This document shows positions 31,186 to 42,131 of a stretch of DNA of 64,000 nucleotides, one piece after another; the stretch's first letter is position 1; each line of letters opens with the position of its first letter. A program made the translations under genes and the position numbers. Source of the stretch: Pyropia yezoensis (taxonomy: Eukaryota; Rhodophyta; Bangiophyceae; Bangiales; Bangiaceae); NCBI GenBank assembly GCA_009829735.1, contig CM020618.1, forward strand, positions 12,754,568-12,818,567, given 5' to 3'. Below the pieces are notes generated by a model. It saw only the letters and a program-made list of their open reading frames with translations, was not told the DNA's origin and did no database searches.

Positions 31186-31947
31186 TACCACCCCTGAGCA
31201 CCCGGGTTCAACCCCTGACAGCTTCTTTTTCTAGGATAACCCATGTGCCAGCATGAATCACACAGAACAATCACCTTCAAGCTGGCGGAACAACCACTCC
31301 TGAGCACTTTCTATTGGTCATTCTGCCTTCGTTGTTCGGCCGTATGCCTTCGATGTTCGAGCCCCGAACATGGAAGGCAGATGCCGAACATCGAAGGCTG
31401 TGGTTTCCACCTCACCGTGACGCTGATCGTGAGTCATCACTCAAGAGCATTGATCCGCCTCGGGCAGGATGCCGCGACGGGCAGAGAGAAAAGTACAAAA
31501 TCAATGAAAAAAAAAGGCGCTCCTCGTTGTTGGTGTCATCCGCCCCGCACCCCGACCCCGCCCGCCGCCGCGCCGTGCCGACCAGTGCCAACGAGTCCGC
31601 CCCCCTCCTCGAGGCGGGGGGGTCACCCCCTCGAGGAGGGAGGGACGGACGGGTCGGCACAGAAGGGCCTCCCTCTGCCACCGCCAGTCATGCGCCACCC
31701 CTCCCGGCCATGCCCACCCACCCCTCCCCCTCCCGCTACCGGTCCCTCCCACCACCTCCCTGCCTGCCCCAACACCACCATGCTACGCCACCCCCCCTCT
31801 AACCACCGCGGCCCATCCGCCGCCCTCCCCTACGGCGCCGTTACCTCGCAGCACCCCCATCCAACCCGGCGTGCCTCCCCGCTGCCCAAAAAAAAATAGT
31901 AAATGGCTACCATGTGCGGTAGTGCAAAACCACTGGCAGAGGACGGC
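31186..31947. other. 3' flank of the glycosyltransferase gene
   Basis: Mixed-composition spacer. Around 31330-31400 there are related inverted words (CCTTCGATGTTCG and CGAACATCGAAGG), possibly a further decayed hairpin. The CCCGGGTTCAACCCC word at 31201 resembles a tRNA T-arm but lacks the rest of a tRNA. C-rich sequence runs to the stop codon. No gene is supported. Confidence 0.4.
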
Positions 31948-32499
31948 CTACCGCCACGCGCCCTCCACGACGAGCGGCACCCCGCCCTGCGACGGCCGCT
32001 GACGCAGCGCCGGGGGCGGCCGGGGCGCCCACGGGGAGCCCGGCGGGGGCGACCCGCCGCCGTCGCCGCCGCCTCCGCCGCTGCTGCTGCCGCTGCTGCC
32101 AAACGCAGCGCCGAGCGCGCGGAGCATGGCGTCCTCATCCTCCTCCTCCGACGCCGTCGCCGCCAGTACCGGTCGCGACGGCGGCGGCGGCGGCCGCGGC
32201 GGCAGGCGCGGCAGGGCCAGCGTCACGGCCGCCGGCGCCGGCGCCGGCGCCGGCGCCGCGTCCACGTCGTCGACACGCACAGACCGGCCGTGGGGCGGCG
32301 GCGGCGGCGGCGGCGGGCCGGCACGGTCGACGCGGGCCGACACGCCGCCTCCACGGCTGGCCCGCGGGGGCGCGCGCGTCGGCTGCTCGACGGTGGGGAC
32401 GGGCGGCCGCGTCGCGTACGGGTCGTCATTGTCGGGGATGGGGGTGCTCCCGTCAGCGTCTGCCATCAGCACCGGCGGGGGCCAGTGGGTGGCGGCGCG

Positions 32500-32540
<41 letters not shown>

Positions 32541-35537
32541 TCTGAGGGGGCGGCGGCACCGCCGCCAGCGCGGCCGCCGCGACCTTTGCCGCAGCCGCCG
32601 CCCGTGCGCGCGACGCGGCGACCGCCGCCGCGTCTGCGTCTGCGTCGGCGGCCGCCGCCGCCGCCGCCGCCGCCGTCGACCGCCCGCCGTCCGTGTCGGC
32701 CGACCCGCTGTCCAGTGACTCCCCCCCCGACGGCACGTCCCCCTCTGACCGCGACCGCCGCGGCACGACGCCGCCGCCGCCGCCGCCCTCCTCCCCACCC
32801 CCGCCAGCGCGGCGGCGGCGGCGGCGGCGGGGGCGACCATCACCACCAGCACCCCCTCCCTCCCCCCCGGTCGACAGCCGGTCCGCGTCCCGCCGCGATC
32901 GCCGCCGCGCGGCGGCGGCGCCCACATCCGCCGCCACCCCCCCCGCCATCCCCGCGAGCGCCCCCCCCGCGTTCCAGCCCAGCCCCACCGCGCTGCCCGC
33001 ACAAAAGATGACCACCGCGATCAGCCACAGGCGGCCGGTATTCCACCCCTCATTCAGCGGCGCGGCGGCCAGGGCAAAGACCGCGGCGACGGCCGCAAAG
33101 GCCGACCAGCCGGCCATGGCGGCCTCAAAGAGAGGCAGCGGCGACAGCTTCACCGTCCAGTACGACGCCTTGGCCACCGCCGCCCGGGACGCGGCGGCGG
33201 CAGCGGCGGCAGAGGCGGCCGCCGACGCGTCATCGCCGGTCGAGGCGGTGGCGTCGCCGTCGCTGCTGCCGCCGCCGGCGCCGGCGCCACCGCCGTCGGC
33301 CGTGTCCACGCTGACCCCGCCGCCGGCCGTGTGGGCCGACGTGGACCGCGACGCGGTCGGCGCCGTGGCGGACCCGTCACTGCCCGCGTCAGAGCTCCCA
33401 AAGTCAGGCGACCGCAGCGGCGGGCCCGCCGCCGCCGCCCCCGCCCGCCGCGGCGGCCGGCCGGTGGCAGACGCCCCGCGCGCGGCGGCCGCCGCGGCGG
33501 CTGCCGCTGCCGCCACGCCCGCCCGCCGGACGGGCGGCGGGGGTGACACGGGGGTGCCCCTCCCAGGGGCCGCCCCCCCCCCCCCCCCCCCCGACCCGTC
33601 GTCGACACGGACGTGGAGCGGGTGGTGGAGGTGGTAGCGGTGGTCGCCGTCGGGGTGCTGCCGGCAGACATCCCCGCCGACGGCCCCGTCGGCGACGTGG
33701 CCGACGCCGACGCCGACGCCCCGCCGCCACTCGACGCGGAGCCGCTGGCGACCGTTGCCGCCCGCTTGGGCGTCCGCGTAAACGTCGCGTCGTGCGAAAA
33801 GAGGCCCTGCACAAACGCCCACGCGAGGAGCGGGGCGAGCCCCCAGCACAGCACCATGACCCCCGGGATGCGCCACTGGGCGGCGAGCCCCCGGAGGAGC
33901 CCAAACGTGCGCACCAGGGTGAGGGCGTAAAAGGCCCAAAAGATGGCCAGCCCCCCCACGTTGACGCCCAGCCACGCCCACGAGAAGGGGACGTCGACAA
34001 AGACGGCGAGCGGGAAGTACAGCTGAAAGACGACCGTCGCGGCGTAGCACACAGAGGGGAGGGTGTGGAAGAGGAACTCGGCCTTTGCCACCACCCCCGT
34101 GTTGGGGGAGGTGAGGGCGGCGCGCGCCTTTTTGGCAAACAGCTGCCCAAAGCCCTTGATCCACCGCGTCTGCTGCGACCGGTAGTCGGCAATCGCCACG
34201 GGGAGCTCCGACGGCGCCGACAGGTCGCGCACAAACACCCCCCGGTAGCCCGCGTCGTAGCACTTGATGGACAGGTCACTGTCCTCCACAATCGTGTCGT
34301 GCTCCCACCCCCCCACCGCCGCAATTGCCGACCGCCGCCACACCCCGGCGGTGCCGTTAAAGTTCCACGGCCGGCCGGTGCGGCTGCGGAAGACCTGCTC
34401 AATCCAAAAGTGCCCATTCAGGATGACCTCCTGCAGGCGGGTCAGCAGGTTGGTGTCCGCGTTGAGGTGCGCCCACCGGCCCTGCACCATGCTCACCGTC
34501 GGCACGTCCCGGCCGGCGGCGTCAAAAAAGTAGGGCATGGCCTCCTCCAGCCACCCGGGGGCGGGCGCAAAGTCCGCGTCAAAGACGGGGAAAAAGCGCG
34601 AGTCGGGGTGCACTTCCTGGTCTATATCCCACTGCAGGGCGCCCGCCTTGTAGCCCGTCCGGACGGGGCGCCGGATGACGCGGCATTCCGTGCCAGACGC
34701 GCGCCAAAAAGCCGCCGCGTCTTCGGCAATGGCCGTCTGTGAGGAGGGAGGGGGGGGGGGGGGGGGTGGACGGGAATAAAAAAAACACAAGCAGCGGGAT
34801 TCATTCACCACCCCACCATTGAGCATCGGCAAAGACAAAGTGAGGGAATGTAGCGGCCACCACGTCAGTCGGCTGCCGTCGCGCGTGGGCGCAGCGCGGG
34901 GGGATTCCCCACTGGTCACGCCCAGAGCGCGCGGGGGGACCCCCGCGGGTGACCCCCCCGGGCGCCACAGGGGTGTCCGCCCACCCACTCCTCACGACTG
35001 CCACAGCGGTGGTACCGCCGCCCAAGCCACCCCCCCTCCCCATCCCACCCGCTGCACCTCCCCGCCCACTACCCCCCCCCCTCGCTCGTCACCGTCACCG
35101 CTGTTCGGCGCACTCACTCCTGCCCCCCCCCCCTCTGGCCGACCCCATCCCTCTGTGCCCCCACCACCACCACCCCGCATCCACGCGCCACCACGTACCG
35201 TCTGGTCATTCGAGTCATCCAGGACGTGCACCTCGTACCGGTCACGCGGCCAGTTCATGCTGCACGCCGCGTCAATCACCCGCCGAATGACCGCCGACTC
35301 GTTGTAGCAGGGCAGCTGGACCGTCACAAACGGGCGGTCACGGGGCAGCGTCCCGGGGACCGGGTCGAACCGGGTGACGTACGGGTAGACGACCAGCATC
35401 AGCAGCTTGTGGGCGAGGAAGAGGAGGAAGACCGCGCACGTGGCGTACTGCGCCACCGTGATGGTCCACGCCACCACCGCGTAGGCGGCCGTGTCCCCAG
35501 GGAGGAACGGGGGGGGGCCATCGATCAAAGTAGACAT
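31948..35537 (-). CDS. GT2 family processive beta-glycan synthase, CslA/mannan-synthase-like
   Basis: Two exons are inferred: 35199-35537 and 31948-34736 (GTACGT donor), about 1,042 residues. Residues 15-50 form membrane helices (YAVVAWTITVAQYATCAVFL). The GT2 core follows: VTVQLPCYNESAVIRRVID, HVLDDSNDQT (first Asp), GYKAGALQWDID, VFDADFAPAPGWL (DxD), NFNGTAGVWRRSAI, TIVEDSDLS (catalytic Asp) and QQTRWIKGFGQL (QxxRW). Several helices then precede a Ser/Thr/Gly linker, two more helices (GWSAFAAVAAVFALAAAPL, LWLIAVVIFCAGSAVGLGW) and a long disordered tail. The second half is in another frame; the switch coincides with a 20-base C-run (33573-33592), so a length error is likely. Motifs fit plant CslA and bacterial relatives that polymerise beta-mannan or beta-glucan from nucleotide sugars across a membrane. 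Confidence 0.87.
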
Positions 35538-38500
35538 GACAGCTGGCTGGGGGGGAAGAAGGTCGGTGGGTCGGGGTCAGTGTCAGGGGAGAGGGGGGGG
35601 GGGGTGGGGGGGGATGGGGAGGAGGGGGAAAGGGACCACCGCCACCCCTCCCCGCTGTCAAGACCGCCTCACCTCGTCCCCCCCTCGTCCCACGTGGGAC
35701 GGCCACGAGTCCCACTCCGCTCACCGGGGTGCCGGGGGTGGGCGGTGGCGGGGGACGGAGCGGGAGGGAGGGGGATGACACGATGAGCGCGAGAATGAAT
35801 GGGGGGGGCAGGGGGGGGGCGGTGAGGGGCGAGGCCGGGAGGACGGCGCACCAGCGACGGCGGCGGGGGGCCAAGGCACCCCAGCGGCGCCCGTGGTGGC
35901 ACAGGTCAGCGCGACGGGGGGGCGACCGCGGTGCGCAGCGGGGGTGGCGGGGGACGCGGCCAGCAGACGGCGGCGCCAATGAAGCCGCCCGCCGCCGTCG
36001 CCGCCGCCGCCACCCGCCCATGACGGCTCGCCGTCGGCCGGCGGGCGGGGCGGCGGGCAGGCGGGGGTGTGCCGCCCCGGCCCCGCGGCGCTGCCGGCCG
36101 CGGCCGGCGGGCCCGCCCGCGGCGTCCCCCCCCCACGCGTTTGGGCGGGCACACGGGCGGCGGCGGCCCGCCACGGCCGCCACAACCGTAGCGCGACTCC
36201 CCCCCCCCCCCCCCCCCCCCCCGCCCCCCTCCCGGTCGCGAGCGCACGGCCGCCCGCGCGCGCCCGGCCGCGCGGGCGGCGTGGGGTGGCGTGGCACACG
36301 GTCGTCCCCCCTCCCCCCCCCTCCCCCCCTTGCCACTACGCACCCACCCACGGCGCGTGGCGGTCCCCGCGGCGGCCGCCTGGGCGGGCTCCCGCTACCG
36401 CCATTCCATCGTCGGCGGGGGGGCGGCGGTGGTGGTGGTGGTGGGGGGGGGGTGGTGGTGGTGGGTGTGTCGCGGTGGGAGGGTGGGGGTGGGGGAGGGG
36501 GGGTGGGGGTGGGGGTGGGGGGGGGGGGGTGGGTGGGGGGAAGTTGGTGGGTAGGTGACGTGATGGATAGCGCGGGGGGGGGGGGATACCGCGGGCGGGA
36601 ATGGAAAGGGGGAATGGCGGAGCGGGAAGGGCGCGGGGGGCGGCGGGGAGGGGAAGGGGGCGGCCCGCCGCGGCGCCCGCCCCCCCCCGTTTGGCCGCCG
36701 GCACGACCCGTTACGCGGTGGTGACGGCGGCGGCGGCGCTTCTTCCCGCCGGCGTGTGGCGGGCAATGCCGGCAACACCGCCCCCGCCCCCCCCCCCCCC
36801 CCCATCCACACCCCCACCCCCACCCCCCCCCCCCCCCCCGGGCACGCTGTGTGCCCCCCCCTCGGCGCCCTCCCCCTCCGCCCCCCCCCCCGGATGGCTC
36901 CACCCGCCAGCGCTGGCCGGCAGTGACGCCCCCGTCTCACACCAGACAGACAGTGGCCGGCAGTGCGCCCCGCCCCGCCGTGGGCGGTGGCCGCCGGGCT
37001 GGCGGCGGCGGCCCGCCGCCTCGTGGGCGGGCGGCCTTGCCACCCCGCGACGGCCGCCCCGCGACGCACCGCCCCCCCCCGGCGGGGGATGGGGTGGCCG
37101 CGGCTCGGCGCCCAGAGGGCGGCCGCCCCCTCCTCCCGCCCTCCTCAACGGTACCCGTCGTGGGGGGAGGGGCGGGACGCGTAAGGCGGCGGCAGCGCGC
37201 GTGCGCGGGGGAGGCCAGGGGGGGTGTGCGGAGCGAGGACGAAAAGCCACGCCGTGGCGGGAGCGAGTACCCCTCCCCCATCCCCTCCCCCCCCCCCCCC
37301 CCCCCCCCGAGGCAAGCGCGGGGGTGAAGGGAGGGAGATGGGGGTGAAGGGAGGGAGATGGGTGTGTGTGTGCAGAGCGGGATTGGGAGGGAGGGAGGGG
37401 GGGGGGGGGGGGGGTGGAGGGTGGGGGAGGGGTGGGCCCACCCGTGCGCACAGACACTGCGCGCCTGGCGGCGGCGGCGGGGGATGAAAAAAAGGGCGGG
37501 GGGGGAGGGGGGGGGGGGGGGGGGGCGACCGCGTGCGAGAGGCGTGGGACGAGGCGCCGTGGCCGGTCCCCGCTTTGTTGGCGGGACGGCGACCGAGGGG
37601 GAAAGAGGGGGAGGGGGTGGGGTGGGCGGGCGGCTTGCCGGCCGGCCAGCCAGCCGGCCCAGCGGCGGCGGCGGCGGTCTGGCGGAGCGCGGCCGTTTTG
37701 GCCAGCCAGAGGCGGGGGGGGGGAGGAGGGGGGGGGGGGGGAGGGGGGGGGGGGGAAGGGGTTGACGAATGAATCTGGCGACGGCCGCGATCCCCGTCCC
37801 CCCCCCTCTTCCCCTCTCCCCTGCGCCCGCCGGCAGAGCCCAAGGCCCGCCGCCGTGGCCGTTTTCTCGTTAGGTATCTTCTTTTCTCTTTTTTTTTTTT
37901 GGCGTCCCACTTCCGCCGTCCTCACTTGGCAGAGCGGCGTGTGACCCGCGCGGCCGCCCCCCCCCCCCCCCCCCCCCCCCAGCTCCAAAGGATGGGGATC
38001 TCCCCCCCCCCCGCCCCGTGTGCACCCCCCCGACGCCTCGAGGGGGCCTCACCGCGGTCACCCCCCGTCGCTGGGTCCCCGTCGCTGGGTGGGACGCGGT
38101 CCGCTCTCGGGAGGGGGGGCGGCGGGCCCACTGGCCCACCCACTGGCCCACCCACCGCCGCAGGGAACCGCGCACGTGATCTATGGCGGGAGTGTGGCGG
38201 GGTGGTGCCGCCCTTTTTGGGGGGTGGAAGCTACCCACAGACGCTCACGTACAGTACAGTACACGTACGTCACACACTGTCACTGTAAGGTGGGCAAGTA
38301 TGACTCCCTTATATACTGTACGGCCACGTACCCAGCGTACCCAGCGGGAAGCCGCACCACGACGCGACCACGAGCCAAGGCTGGCGGGAAGCGTGACCGT
38401 GGATGGGAGAGATCGTGCCTGCCTATCCATCTATGATAGGGATGTATGTATCTCCAGGGTCAGGAAAAAAAAGCTGCTTTTTTGTTTCTCTGTCTGCGGG

Positions 38501-38706
38501 AACTGCTCCACCCCGCCGCACACCCCCCCCGTGCTACATATGTACGACGCCTTGGGAGTGGTTTGATGGGGGCGAGAACGGTTTGGTGGGGGGCCGAGAG
38601 ACGGGTTCCCTGAGCCGTGCCCACGAGCGGTGACGGCTCCCTCCCCCACCCCTCCCCCCACCCCCCCACCCCACCCCTTGTATCACGACGCCCTCGTCGG
38701 GGACCG
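35538..38706. other. Large spacer, homopolymer-rich, no gene recognised
   Basis: Between the glycosyltransferase start and the F-box gene stop are 3.2 kb dominated by long G and C tracts (for example 35589-35602, 36790-36838, 37398-37414, 37518-37525, 37960-37982). Composition-driven frames on both strands carry no recognisable domain. From 38230 to 38580 GC content drops, with GTACAGTACAGTACACGTACG at 38254-38274 and TTATATACTGTACGG near 38310. This AT-richer part probably belongs to the 3' region of the F-box gene. Confidence 0.4.
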
Positions 38707-41245
38707 TCACCCAAACCAAACCCGCACGTCTGGGCGTTTTTCTCGCAACGCGGCCACCCCCGGGTCCCCCCGCGTCACGTCCCCCCCCCGGAGCGTCAGC
38801 CGCCGCAGGCGCGGGGCGGCGGCCAGCGCCGCCACCCCCTCCCCCGCCTCCTCCCCCCACACGCCGTCCCACACCACCTCTGTCAGCGCCGGGGAGCGGG
38901 CCGCGAGGCCCCGCCCGTGGGCCCCCGCCGCGCCGGCCGCAAACGCCGCGCGGAGGGTGAGGGTGGCCAGCGCGGGGGGGCACAGGGCGGCCGCGACGGC
39001 GCTGTCGAGGCGGGCCGACGTGCGGACGGCCACGTCCAGGGTGGCGAGCGACGGGAGCGCCCCCACCGCCGCGGCGGCGGCCGCCGAAAGGGAGGACAGG
39101 CGGAGGACGAGGTGCGCCACGCCGGGGAGGCCGCCGCGGAGGGTGGCCACCAGTGTGTCCCCGCGGGTGCCCGGGGGGAAGGTGAGCTTGGCGGGCGGCC
39201 GCCCCGACGGGGGGGGGCCGCCCAGCACAGACGGCAGGTGGGGGAGGGCGGCCAGCGCCAGGTCGGGGAGGGCCACGTCTGCCAGCGGCGCCGGCCGGGA
39301 CAGGAGGGCGCCCAGGAGGGCGACGGTGCTAAAGTGGCAGCCGCCCACGTCGAGGGTGGTGAGCCGCGGAAACGGCACCCCGGCCGCCGCCGCCGCGGCA
39401 CCGCCGCCGCGGTCGGCCGCGCCCCGCCGGGACGGCGCGTCCCAGCAATCGACCAGCCGCAGGGTGGTCACCCCCCCACACGGGCGCGCCAGCACCCGCA
39501 CGTCCGCCACCGACAGGCCGACGCCCGACAGGATGAGGGTGCGGAGGGCGGGGAGCGGCGGCACGGCGGCGGCCCAGCCGTGGCGCAGCGCGGCGCCGGC
39601 GACGCCCCAGCTGAGGGAGCCAAAAAAGGGGGCCTGCAGGTGGAGGGTGCGCAGGCTGGGCGCCAGCGACCCAAACACCCGCCGCAGCGCCGCGTGGGGG
39701 GACAGCGGCGGCGTCGCCGCCGCGGCCGGCTGTCGACGCCGACGCCGCCGCTCGTCACCCCCGCCGCTGCTGCTGCTGTCGCCCCTGTCGCTGCCGTCGC
39801 TGCTGCCGTCCAAGCCGTCGTCACCGCTGCTGTTGCTGCCGCCGTCGTCGCTGTCGCCGTCGCTACTGTCGTCGCTGCTACCATCGTCGCGCCCGCCACC
39901 GGTGCCGTCGCCAATGGCGCCGACGCTCAGCACCTCGAGCGGCCACGCGCCCACCAGCGGTAGCAGTGACAGGCCCAGCGGCGCGCCGACCAACGTAAAG
40001 GCACGAAGGCGTCCCCCCCCCCGGCGCCCACCCTTCCCCGCGCCCCCTCCCCCCGCCGCCCCCGCCGGCCCTGCCGCCGCCGCTGCGGCCGCGGATAGCA
40101 GCTGAAACACGACCAACGGTTTGACCCACGACGCGCAGCCGTCCGCGGCGGCGGTGGCCCCCCCACCGGCCCAGCCCCTGCCACCCCCCCGCCCCCCCAC
40201 TGCCGTCGGCGCCTCCTCATTGTGGGTGCACACCACGGGGTCGTCGGCATCAAAGGCAATGGCCAGCCGCCGGAGGGCGGGGAGCTTGGGCAGCACCGCC
40301 GCCAGCCGCCCCGCCCGCTGCAAGTACCGGTGGACGGCAGAGGTGGCGACGAGGGAGGGGGCGCCACACCCACCGCCGCCGCCCCCACTCCAGGGGCGGC
40401 CGCGGCGGTGGCGACGAGCCCGCCCGCCCCCTGGGCCGGCGGCGGGGACGCCCTCCCCCCCGTGCTGTTGGCTGTCGCTGTCGGCGTCGTCCTCGTGAAA
40501 GGAGACGACCAGGTCGCCGATGCCCGCTGTGAAGGCGGCGGCAAAGCGGGTGCACACCCGCGCAGCCGGCAGCGCCCGCCGCAGCGTGGCGCGCGTCAAC
40601 GGGGGGGCCGCCGGGGCCGGCAGCGCCCCGTCAACGACGGCAGCGGCCGCGTCGGCGGCGTCGGCAGCGTCGGCGGCGAGGAGCGCAAACAGGTGAGTAA
40701 ATACCTAAATAGGAGGGAGCAGTCACCACGCAGGGGGAGAAACGCAGAAGAGGAAGGGGGGGGGGGGGGGCACCCAATGGCAGGGGGAATGGATGCGCGA
40801 GCGCAGAGGCACGGGTCCCCCGGGCCGCCAGGAGCGGGCACGCCGGTCAGCCATGCCGCTGAGGGGTGGCACATGCCCCCACGGGGGGCGCCTGCGCCAG
40901 CCACTGGCGCTCCCCACCCACAAACCGCACCTCCCCCTGCGCAGGGGGTGGTGGGAGCGCGCCAAGCAGCAGCGCCAACGTCGCAGCCAGCACACCAGTA
41001 GCCCGATCCCCCCCCCCCCCATCACCACCAGCACCTCTACCACTCCCTCCCCCACCCCCTCAAAACCCCCAGCATACGGCGGCGAGCAGCTCGTCGGGAA
41101 GGTCTTCAATGGTGGCACGGCGTGGGGCGGCCAGGGGGGCGGTGCTGCCGCCGCCGCCACTGCCGCCGCCCTCGTCGCCGCCGCCGCCGCCGCTGTTGCC
41201 GCCGCCGCCGCCGCCGCGGCGGCCAGCAGTGCTACGGCGGGGCAT
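38707..41245 (-). CDS. F-box protein with leucine-rich-type C-terminal repeats (gene 1)
   Basis: Two exons are inferred: 41078-41245 and 38707-40704, with a GTATGC donor and TTTAG acceptor, about 721 residues. The intron interrupts the F-box: exon 1 ends RATIEDLPDELLAA and exon 2 begins VFTHLFALLAADAAD, rebuilding a typical LPDELLxxVFxHL. RALPAARVCTRFAAAF completes the F-box. The remaining sequence is rich in regularly spaced leucine segments (ALRRLAIAF, SLRTLHLQAPFF, ALRTLILSGVGLSVADVRVL, RLTTLDVGGCHFST, ALATLTLRAAF, RLRRLTLRGGD), as in leucine-rich repeats. A Ser/Asp/Gly-rich acidic insert (DDGSSDDSSDGDSDDG) lies mid-protein. The predicted role is substrate recognition in an SCF ubiquitin ligase. 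It is head to head with a similar gene across 886 bp. Confidence 0.75.
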
Positions 41246-42131
41246 GGCGGGCGAGCCGCCCAGAAGGAGGGGCCGCGAAGGCGGGGGGGCGGGGGGGAGG
41301 GGGGGCGGGTGTGGCCGCGGGCCGCGATGGCAGCAGTCGAGGGGGGGAGGGGGTGGTGTGCTGCAGGAGTGGCGGCGGGAGGAGGGCGGCGTCCTCAGAG
41401 CAGGAAGCACTCCGCGCAGGCACTTCAGTACTGTAAACCGTGGTCGCTGATTTTGGGAACAGGCTTGCTTTCCACTTGATGCGGGCTTGCTCTCTCCGAT
41501 CTAAGGGATTGGGCTCAAGCGATGAATGTGCTTTTGAAATATATTTTAATTATTGAAAAAACCTCTATCCGAAGAGTGTTTCGAGGGCGGACAGGTGATC
41601 AGTGTTGCTGACGTCCAGTTCAAGCATTTGAAAATGCTTCGAAGCTGGGCTACCACACATGAGGGGCCCGTCGCATGCGCCACGTTCCCCAATCCGCGCT
41701 CGCCTCTCGCGCTGGCCCACCTCGGGCACGCCATCCTCAAATACCTTCGCTGGCACCTGTCTGGGATGGTGCACCGCTTCCAATGGTGCACCGCTTCCTG
41801 CCCAGTCCTCTTGTTTGTCTTCTTGACGTTCGCCGTCCCCTCTCTCTTTCTGTCCCTCCCCACCCCGCTTTGACTGCTCCCCGACGTCTTTTCTCCAGAC
41901 TTCTGGTCTTATTTCTCTCTGGTCTTTGTCGTTGCCTCGGCCTGCTTCGTTTTCGGCCTGCTGTCCGCCCGGTTGGCTGCCGTCCCTGGCTGCCGCCGCT
42001 GGTCTCCACCGTCCTCGCTAGGGTGCTCACTAGCGGACCGCCGCGACGGCGGTGGCGCCCCCCCCCCCCCCGCGCTCCGAAATGAGCGTGCGCGCGAGGG
42101 CCCCCCTCCGACCCCCCCCCGGCGACCCCCC
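41246..42131. promoter_or_regulatory. Divergent region between two F-box genes
   Basis: This 886-bp gap between divergent starts has an AT-rich patch at 41530-41570 (ATATATTTTAATTATTG) and a pyrimidine-rich leader before the plus-strand gene. A 17-bp word, ATGGTGCACCGCTTCC-type, is repeated in tandem at about 41765-41800. It probably contains two promoters or one bidirectional promoter. Confidence 0.4.

Noticed and set aside
31198-31220. GGGTTCAACCCC resembling a tRNA B-box
   Set aside because: There is no A-box at the right distance and no cloverleaf; it is a chance match.
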